Shown: positions 8,781 through 13,695 of the stretch, piece after piece | How the letters are laid out: each line of letters opens with the position of its first letter | Position numbering within the stretch: position 1 is the stretch's first letter | Source: Minisyncoccota bacterium | GTDB lineage: Bacteria > Patescibacteriota > Minisyncoccia > UBA6257 > JAKLIH01 | DNA: 13,695 nucleotides | Assembly (NCBI GenBank): GCA_028691405.1 | Contig: JAQUZI010000014.1 | Span: forward strand, 1-13,695 | Direction: 5' to 3' | Notes under the pieces: model-generated | The model's input: only the letters and a program-made list of their open reading frames with translations | What the model was told of the DNA's origin: nothing | The model's database searches: none | Made by a program: the position numbers and the translations under genes

Positions 8781-9788
8781 TTACAAGCTTAAATTTGTAA
8801 ATAATCCGGATGCCTTAGTAAAAACAAATAAAGAAGACAATATAATTATTAGGACTAGTAATTTTATACTCTTCTTTTTAATAGCAATAAAAATTAATGA
8901 TAAAAGAAAGAATATAAAGAAAGTATTAAATAAAAACCAAATGCTTTGATCGTAAAAAATAGTATAATATTGAGGAGGGTTGTTTACAAAATAATTATCA
9001 ATAAATAAATAACCAAAGATAGGGATGAAAACAGTGAGAAAAGCAAGGTAATTGCTTATGCTCGCTTTTTTCTTGTAAATATATTCTTCGATAATATTAA
9101 ATAATAAAATACTAATAGTAAGAAAAAAGAGAATGAATAGAAACAAACCGTGATCAAAAAAGTAATTATAAATATGAACACCAATATCAAAATAATTAAA
9201 ATTATCAAAAACATTTATAGTAAGAAATAGGAGTATAGCTGAAGACGTATATAAGCTAATAGATTTTCATGTGTCACTTAATGGTTTAAAATTTTTGTTA
9301 TTTGATGCTGTTTCAGCTAAAGCAAATACAAAACCACTAGTGCATAACAAAACTAAAAATTTAAAAATAATACCGCCAAAATCTTTTAAGTTAAAAAATC
9401 AGGCGGATCAAAACATAATTAAAATAAAACTAATAAAAACAAATATTTTTGATTTAAAGTTGTGCCATAATGGAGCAAATCCACCTAACAATACTAGAGC
9501 ATATCAATGAATATCAAATTTAATTTTGTATTTATTAAATAAATATCATAAAATTAAATTAATACCAATGGGAATTAATGCGATTATTATTTTTGATAAT
9601 ACTTTTGGTATATGATTTTCAAAAAAATAAATAATTTTGTCAAAAAACAGTATTAACAAAACAGCGCCAATAATAAATGGTATTTTAATAGTTAAAAAAA
9701 TATTTTTTCAATTAACAAAAATAACTATTAAGATACTTAATCCTAATAATAGTGATGAAATATTAATATGTTTGCGTTGTTTTTTCAT
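8781..9788 (-). CDS. Multi-pass membrane protein of unknown function
   Basis: 335 residues when six TGA codons are read as Trp; with a standard code only a 121-residue C-terminal piece remains. My translation of the whole minus-strand frame shows no TAA or TAG inside. About ten hydrophobic segments alternate with short Lys/Asn-rich loops, starting after a basic MKKQRKH N-terminus, so it is an integral membrane protein. One pair of spans (around residues 95-130, with LLGGFAPLW and FWSAWFF) faintly recalls DUF2157-type proteins, but I would not assign it. It begins one base after the F420-ligase-like stop (TAAAATG), so the two are likely translationally coupled. It is the last gene of the minus-strand operon. 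Confidence 0.75.
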
Positions 9789-9789
9789 T

Positions 9790-10464
9790 TTATATTTTTC
9801 TTATTAATACAAATGGCGTCATTTCATCGTCTTGTCCCATAGGGTTATCTAATAAAATTTCTCTTAAAACAATGTCATTTAATTTTACTTGATTGCTTTT
9901 GGCTATAATTTCAGTATTAATGTTATTACCGTCAATAATAATTGTTTTAATATCTAGATCCTTTTCTATTGTATTACATGTTTTTACAGGATCTTTTGGG
10001 GGAAGAATTGCATATTCAGTGTATGGATACATAGCATCAGGGTTAAATCCATCTATTTCAGAGACTCGATTGTTGGCTATTTTTCAAAAATAGCCTGGCT
10101 TGCCAAAAAGTTTTAATATGCCACCAATAATAATTGCTAATATCATACGAGGATAGCCAGCAATATCAATAGCAACTTGCATTTTTGCTGGCAATGAAAA
10201 TCCTATATCATTTGGATATTTTTTTACAAATTTGGTTATTAATTTTGCTAAAAAACTAACTTTAACAGTCGAAATATGCCTTACATTATTTTGGCAAACT
10301 GAAACTATTTTTTCTGATATGGCTAAAATATCATTTTCTTGATATTGTGGTTTTACATATTGATTTATAATAGCTTGAATATTTTCACCAAAATTAATCT
10401 TGTGAGTTTTAATTAAAATACGTTCAAATTGGCTATTATTAATTTGTTTAATATTAGAAATCAT
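9790..10464 (-). CDS. F420-0:gamma-glutamyl ligase-like (CofE-like) protein
   Basis: 224 residues with one TGA (10084-10086) read as Trp127. The frame would otherwise split in two. It resembles the CofE/F420-ligase domain family: DILAISEKIVSV at 45-56 (family GDxLxISEKxV), GKPGYFW at about 121-127, a GFNPD to YPYTEYAILPPKDP stretch after it, DGNNI, and DNPMGQDDEMTP at about 206-217, which matches the family's DNPxGQxDExTP motif. CofE itself adds glutamates to F420-0. A reduced genome is unlikely to make F420, and no other cof gene is here, so the true substrate is unknown. It starts nine bases after the 75-residue gene and is followed by a membrane protein with a one-base gap. Confidence 0.8.
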
Positions 10465-10473
10465 AAAATTAAT

Positions 10474-10701
10474 TTATTTATTAACATAATCTTTTGGTTT
10501 TTTGTATGATTCAACTTTTTTTGTTTCTTCTAGTGATTCTATTGTAAATTTAACTTTTCTTTGATCCCCTAATTCGGGAACAAATTGGGTTAAAAAATCA
10601 ATAAATTGTTCATTGTCTCCTTCACAACCAACATGGTTAAATGTTTGTTGGCCTAATGTTTCAAGCCTATTAAATAATTTACCTTTAAATATTTTTTTCA
10701 T
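10474..10701 (-). CDS. Small hypothetical protein, 75 residues
   Basis: A soluble, charged protein with a basic N-terminus (MKKIFKGKLFNR), a central part with NHVGCEGDNEQ and FLTQFVPELGDQRKVKFTIE, and a Lys/Glu-rich tail. It has one cysteine and no membrane span. It overlaps the upstream half-permease by 17 bp and lies nine bases before the F420-ligase-like gene, so it is a true operon member. I do not recognise the family. Confidence 0.6.
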   Translation of the reverse strand: MKKIFKGKLFNRLETLGQQTFNHVGCEGDNEQFIDFLTQFVPELGDQRKVKFTIESLEETKKVESYKKPKDYVNK

Positions 10702-11191
10702 TTTGGTTTTTAATTAATCTATTGATAATTAAGCCTTGTAAAATTGACATGACAATCATTACAACTGTTAATATTATAACATATTTTATATCAAAATATA
10801 TTAATAGAATAGGCAATAAGAATATTTTTATTGCTTGGTTGTATAAAAAACAAGCAATAAAACCGATTTTTAATCCTTTTTGCTGAAATTCTTGCAATAA
10901 TGGATACCATATATATATTGGCCCAGTTGCAAAAATACCAGCTAGGATAATAAAAAACCATTTTTTAAAACCTTTTTTATTAAAATATTTTAAAATAAAT
11001 TCTTTGGTAATATATTTATTGCTTAAAAATGTTAAAATGAAAATGACAATAAATGCATATGAAAATTGTATTATTATTTTATTAAACATTTGCAAGCTAC
11101 TATATATAAGAGTTGGTTTAATAAAAAATACAATTAAATATATAATTAAAACTGTAAAAAGAAATATAAATGATTTTGGTATTTTCTTCAT
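10685..11191 (-). CDS. Permease (DUF318/ArsP_1-like), C-terminal half subunit
   Basis: 168 residues with about five membrane spans and a basic start. The segment ATGPIYIWYPLLQEFQQKGL, then a long hydrophobic run, resembles the second repeat of the DUF318 permease family (PF03773, YraQ/ArsP-type), in which a GP-rich motif is followed by xLLxxG. Trp codons here are TGG. It starts one base after the stop of the other half-permease (TAATATG), consistent with coupled synthesis of two halves of one transporter. The substrate is not known; the family is often described as predicted permeases, some involved in organoarsenical export. Confidence 0.7.
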   Translation of the reverse strand: MKKIPKSFIFLFTVLIIYLIVFFIKPTLIYSSLQMFNKIIIQFSYAFIVIFILTFLSNKYITKEFILKYFNKKGFKKWFFIILAGIFATGPIYIWYPLLQEFQQKGLKIGFIACFLYNQAIKIFLLPILLIYFDIKYVIILTVVMIVMSILQGLIINRLIKNQNEKNI

Positions 11192-11192
11192 A

Positions 11193-11603
11193 TTAGATAA
11201 TATTTAAAAGTAAATAAATTAAAAATGCCGAAAGAATAGAAAGAATAAAGGCTGATATATTACGAAATATAGCAAATCTTTTTCCTAAATATATAGATTC
11301 CATTGGTATTTGAGCAATACCAACTGTTACTCAAGAAATTAAAAAAGCCGTTACGGTAATAATACTTATCCCTTTGGCTAAAAATTCGCCACCTAAAACA
11401 TAACTAATAGCTGGATTACCAATCGAAATGCTACCGAAAAATGCTCCTAGAAAAGAATTTATAAAAATATTATTTTGAAAAAGCTTTAAATAAAAAGAAT
11501 TTGGTATTATGCTTGAAATTAAACTCACTAAAAGCATCATTCCAATTATTAAGGGGAAGCTATTGGCTATACTTTTTAATGTTTTTAATAAAATTTGTTT
11601 CAT
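11193..11603 (-). CDS. Permease (DUF318/ArsP_1-like), N-terminal half subunit
   Basis: 136 residues when TGA (11331-11333) is read as Trp91; with a standard code it stops at residue 90. The motifs GSISIGNPAISYVLGGE (about 57-73), AFLISWVTVG and QIPMESIYLGKRFAIFRN match what I know of the PF03773 permease family, where GNPxxSYxxGGE and WVTVG are typical. There are about four membrane spans. It is the first gene of a five-gene minus-strand operon, about 21 bases after the predicted transcription start. The TAA stop is separated by one base from the start of the partner half. In many bacteria both halves are one protein; here they are two genes. Confidence 0.8.
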
Positions 11604-11630
11604 TATGTATTGTTTTAATTCTTCTACTTA

Positions 11631-11659
11631 ATTATATAAAAGCTTTAGTTTTGTGTCAA
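11631..11659 (-). promoter_or_regulatory. Perfect consensus promoter of permease operon
   Basis: On the minus strand TTGACA (11659-11654), exactly 17 bp, then TATAAT (11636-11631): all 12 positions match the vegetative sigma consensus. The start site should be near 11624, about 21 bases before the permease ATG. It probably drives the genes down to 8781. No operator-like inverted repeat is obvious. Confidence 0.88.
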
Positions 11660-11710
11660 CTAAAATATGTTTCTTGATAGCTATGTATTTAGAGTTGGTG
11701 TAGGTCAATT

Positions 11711-12349
11711 CTAATCTTTACTCATTTGGTTTTTAGTTTGGCTATTTGTTATTTTGAAAACATGTGTATTTTCTGGAGAAGAATCTTTTGAAAGCAAAAG
11801 CAAATCAGCGTTGCCAAAATAAAATTGTTGTAGAGCTTTCTTTCAATCTAAATTGTAAAAAGTAGCATATATCATTTTACCAATATCGCCATGAGTTACT
11901 ATTAAAACGTTTCCTTCATCATTTTCGTCTTGAAGCTTTTTAATAATTTTGTGGCTTCTTTCAATTAATTCAGGGAATGTTTCTGCTCCTTCTGGGTTTA
12001 AAAAGTAGGTTATATCTTTAGATTGTAAAATATGAGGTGAGCATAATTTAATTATATCAGAATGTTGTTTGCCTGTCATTATACCAAATTCGCGTTCAAT
12101 TAATTCATCCATAATAATAGGAGAAGGGGAATTAGTTGTTTCTGATATTATTTCTGCTGTTTTTAAAGCTCTTTTAAGTGGCGAGCTATATATTTTATCA
12201 AATTTTATATTAGCTTTAGCTATTTTTGAAGCAACATGTTTGGCTTGATTAATACCGTTCTTTGTTAATGATTGATCTCTTCTACCATTAAGTATTCCTT
12301 TTATATTGTCTTCATCTTGTCCATGCCTAGCTATATATATATTAATCAT
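11711..12349 (-). CDS. Histidine phosphatase family (phosphoglycerate mutase-like) protein
   Basis: 212 residues with TGA (11843-11845) read as Trp169. The stop is TAG, the only one in the window. It carries the phosphohistidine motif as ARHGQ with His9, the RxD-type SSPLKRALKTAEI stretch (Arg60), Glu85 in the LxExxFG context, and the second catalytic histidine in VTHGD (His153). These are the hallmarks of the branch-1 histidine phosphatase superfamily, which includes phosphoglycerate mutases and small-molecule phosphatases; the substrate cannot be told. RHGQ replaces the usual RHGE or RHGN. It starts 12 bases after the glycosylase-like gene on the same strand. No terminator is visible between its stop and the next promoter. 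Confidence 0.88.
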
Positions 12350-12361
12350 AATATTATCTTT

Positions 12362-13009
12362 TTATATTTTTTTAATAATTCAATTTAAATCTTCTTTGGC
12401 TTTTTTTATATTTCTCATGCCTTGCCCAACAGGGTAATATACTGGATAAACCTTATAGTCACTGCCTTTAATTGTTAATTTTTCGTTCTTTTTTCTATAT
12501 TCAGAAACTTTTATATTTTTGTTTAGTAAAACTGAACTAACTTGATTTCCAAAAGAAATTATTGTTTTTGGTTTTATAATATCTATTTCTTCGAAAAATA
12601 GGTCTAGATAAGCTTCAAAAACATTGTTAGATAGAGGCTTAGCGTCAGTTTGAGTTGCTTTAGATAAGTTTGTAATATATATAGATTTGTCTTTTACCTT
12701 TTGATAAACAAATTCCACAAATTCATAATTTCAATCATTCGGTTTTTTTGAATTTATTTCTTCTATAAATTTTTTATCAAAAAGCCCTAATTGATAAAAC
12801 ATGTTTCATATATTTTTAGTGCTTATTCATGGAGCTTTTAACCCTTTTCATTTTTTATCAGATGATATATTTCTAGCTGTTGGGTTCATAAAAACAAAAC
12901 ATAACTTTGGATTATTTGTTTGTCCACAGCCATAAATACTATCTAAGTTTTTTTCTCCATAAAGCTTTTGAAGCTCATCGAACTTACGAAATAATTTTGT
13001 AATTTGCAT
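12362..13009 (-). CDS. Uracil-DNA glycosylase superfamily-like protein
   Basis: 215 residues when five TGA codons are read as Trp (54, 61, 68, 93, 210); a standard code leaves one 112-residue fragment. The motif CFVFMNPTARN (37-47) matches motif A of the UDG fold (compare GxNPG in MUG/TDG). TIISFGNQVSSVLL (149-162) is the central strand-helix unit, and VYYPVGQGMRN (190-200) sits where motif B (HPS) lies, with Tyr in place of His. These enzymes remove uracil or other damaged bases from DNA. YGCGQ near the N-terminus (26-30) has one Cys, too few for an obvious 4Fe-4S cluster of family 4/5. The fold is likely, the exact activity uncertain. No Shine-Dalgarno precedes the ATG; a weak promoter lies very close to it. 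Confidence 0.75.
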
Positions 13010-13012
13010 ATG

Positions 13013-13041
13013 ATTATGTTTAATTGTGAGAAATATAGCAA
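13013..13041 (-). promoter_or_regulatory. Weak promoter candidate for glycosylase-like gene
   Basis: TTGCTA (13041-13036), 17 bp, CATAAT (13018-13013) on the minus strand. The -10 ends three bases before the ATG at 13009, so transcription would start at or inside the start codon, giving a leaderless mRNA if real. In such AT-rich DNA it may be chance. Confidence 0.25.
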
Positions 13042-13048
13042 TAATAGT

Positions 13049-13588
13049 TTATTTGTAATAATTATTATTTAATATTTCTTTTAGAATGCATTCGGGTAAA
13101 AGATCTTTAATATCATCGCTTCTTCCTTCGGCAATAGCTTTTCTAATAACAGTTGAATGCATATGTTCTCATCCTTTTTGTGCCATTATTATTTTGGCAT
13201 TATTTAATTTTTGAAGTTTTTCTATATTTTTGTCTTTGCCAATAATTCTAAATATTCTTTGGTTAAAAGAACTATAAATAGAATTTGTTTCATTTGGATT
13301 ATTTATTATATTTTTATCAACGCAAATAAAAACCGGAATAGATATTTCATTCTTAAATTCTTCCACTATTTTTATTAACCATTCTACTCTTTTTTCAAGA
13401 CTAACTGGCTTTTTGTTTTTGTTTCAATTATGGGGGAGCATGACAATAGAATCAATTTGCGGATTAATATTTATTGCCTCTATAATAGTGTTAATATGCC
13501 CTCTGTGTGGAGGATCAAATGTTCGGGTAAAAAGGCCGTGAATTTGATTTCCTTTCTTTATGTATTTTTTGAGATCAAAAATTAACAT
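13049..13588 (-). CDS. NadD-like nicotinate-nucleotide adenylyltransferase family protein
   Basis: 179 residues with TGA read as Trp55 and Trp140; Trp70 uses TGG. The nucleotidyltransferase signature FDPPHRGH (24-31, family xFDPxHxGH) and the C-terminal STVIR (145-149, family SSTxIR) are both present, giving the HxGH/SxTxxR pair of this alpha/beta phosphodiesterase superfamily. NadD joins NaMN and ATP to make NaAD in NAD synthesis. The usual GGSFDP reads TRTFDP and the N-terminus has a short extension, so a related nucleotidyltransferase cannot be excluded. It starts 20 bases after the tRNA-Ser 3' end with no room for an independent promoter of usual shape, so it may be transcribed with the tRNA. 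Confidence 0.75.
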
Positions 13589-13608
13589 TTTGTGTGTTTA
13601 AAAAAAAT

Positions 13609-13695
13609 TGGCGGAGAGGGAGGGATTCGAACCCTCGAAGGATTTAACTCCTTAACACGTTAGCAGTGTGTCTCTTTCAGCCGCTCAGACACCTC
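13609..13695 (-). tRNA. tRNA-Ser (anticodon GCU), 5' end outside window
   Basis: Minus-strand class II tRNA. The 3' acceptor strand CCTCTCC is at 13619-13613, the discriminator is G (13612) and CCA is encoded (13611-13609). The T arm contains GTTCGAATC. The long variable arm contains AAGGA/TCCTT, as in serine tRNAs. Anticodon GCT is at 13664-13662 in loop CTGCTAA. The anticodon stem has one A-C mismatch next to the loop. The first three bases of the acceptor lie beyond the window. Eight T follow the CCA after one base. Confidence 0.92.

Noticed and set aside
9271..9510. A plus-strand reading frame of 79 codons.
   Set aside because: It lies opposite the intact 335-residue membrane-protein gene and has no family resemblance; it is a shadow frame of AT-rich coding DNA.
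11604..11710. A terminator for the phosphatase operon in the spacer before the permease promoter.
   Set aside because: I found no stem followed by a T-run on the minus strand there.
1102..13588. UGA = Gly, as in Absconditabacteria and Gracilibacteria.
   Set aside because: The TopA, RSH, NusA and ClpP positions are conserved Trp sites, and normal GGN codons already serve the Gly motifs.
1..13695. CRISPR array, insertion sequence, phage genes or toxin-antitoxin pair.
   Set aside because: No regularly spaced repeats, transposase motifs, terminal inverted repeats or toxin-like small gene pairs were seen.

Overview
The window is an AT-rich stretch (roughly 30% GC by eye) of a bacterial chromosome, densely packed with short spacers and overlapping genes. 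Its most important property is the genetic code. Almost every gene has in-frame TGA codons, and where the family is well known they fall on invariant tryptophans: TopA GEAIxW, RSH HxW, NusA LTGW and ClpP RDFW. Read with TGA = Trp, about 30 TGA and about 6 TGG codons specify Trp, all stops are TAA or TAG, and a dozen apparently broken genes become intact. The gene set suggests a candidate-phyla (Patescibacteria/CPR) genome rather than a Mollicute: a PilO-like pilus protein, DprA, an RSH without a C-terminal ACT domain, NusA with an acidic insertion, ClpP, a two-gene DUF318-type permease and a F420-ligase-like protein. That placement is inference, because no rRNA or ribosomal protein lies in the window. 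The well-documented UGA reassignment in CPR is to glycine (Absconditabacteria, Gracilibacteria), so UGA = Trp would be the main point to follow up.

Layout. 1-1035, minus: tRNA-Ile(GAU) with its own promoter, a 71-residue single-TM protein and a PilO-like protein. 1036-5531, plus: dprA (extended -10 promoter), then topA-rsh, which overlap by 32 bp and have a consensus promoter. 5540-8778, plus: nusA-tig-clpP, headed by a near-perfect promoter and a GC-rich leader hairpin, and closed by an intrinsic terminator that is symmetrical and can also serve the opposite strand. 8781-11659, minus: a five-gene operon (two half-permeases, a 75-residue unknown, a F420-ligase-like protein and a 335-residue multi-TM unknown) behind a perfect TTGACA-17-TATAAT promoter. 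11711-13695, minus: histidine phosphatase, uracil-DNA-glycosylase-like protein, NadD-like nucleotidyltransferase and the 3' part of tRNA-Ser(GCU).

The plus-strand genes are housekeeping: DNA uptake and recombination, supercoiling, stringent response, transcription elongation, nascent-chain folding and proteolysis. The divergent PilO-like/dprA pair suggests type IV pili linked to DNA uptake. The minus-strand accessory operon looks like membrane transport plus unknowns. None of the protein genes has a recognisable Shine-Dalgarno sequence. I saw no CRISPR array, insertion sequence, prophage or clearly novel multi-gene defence system.
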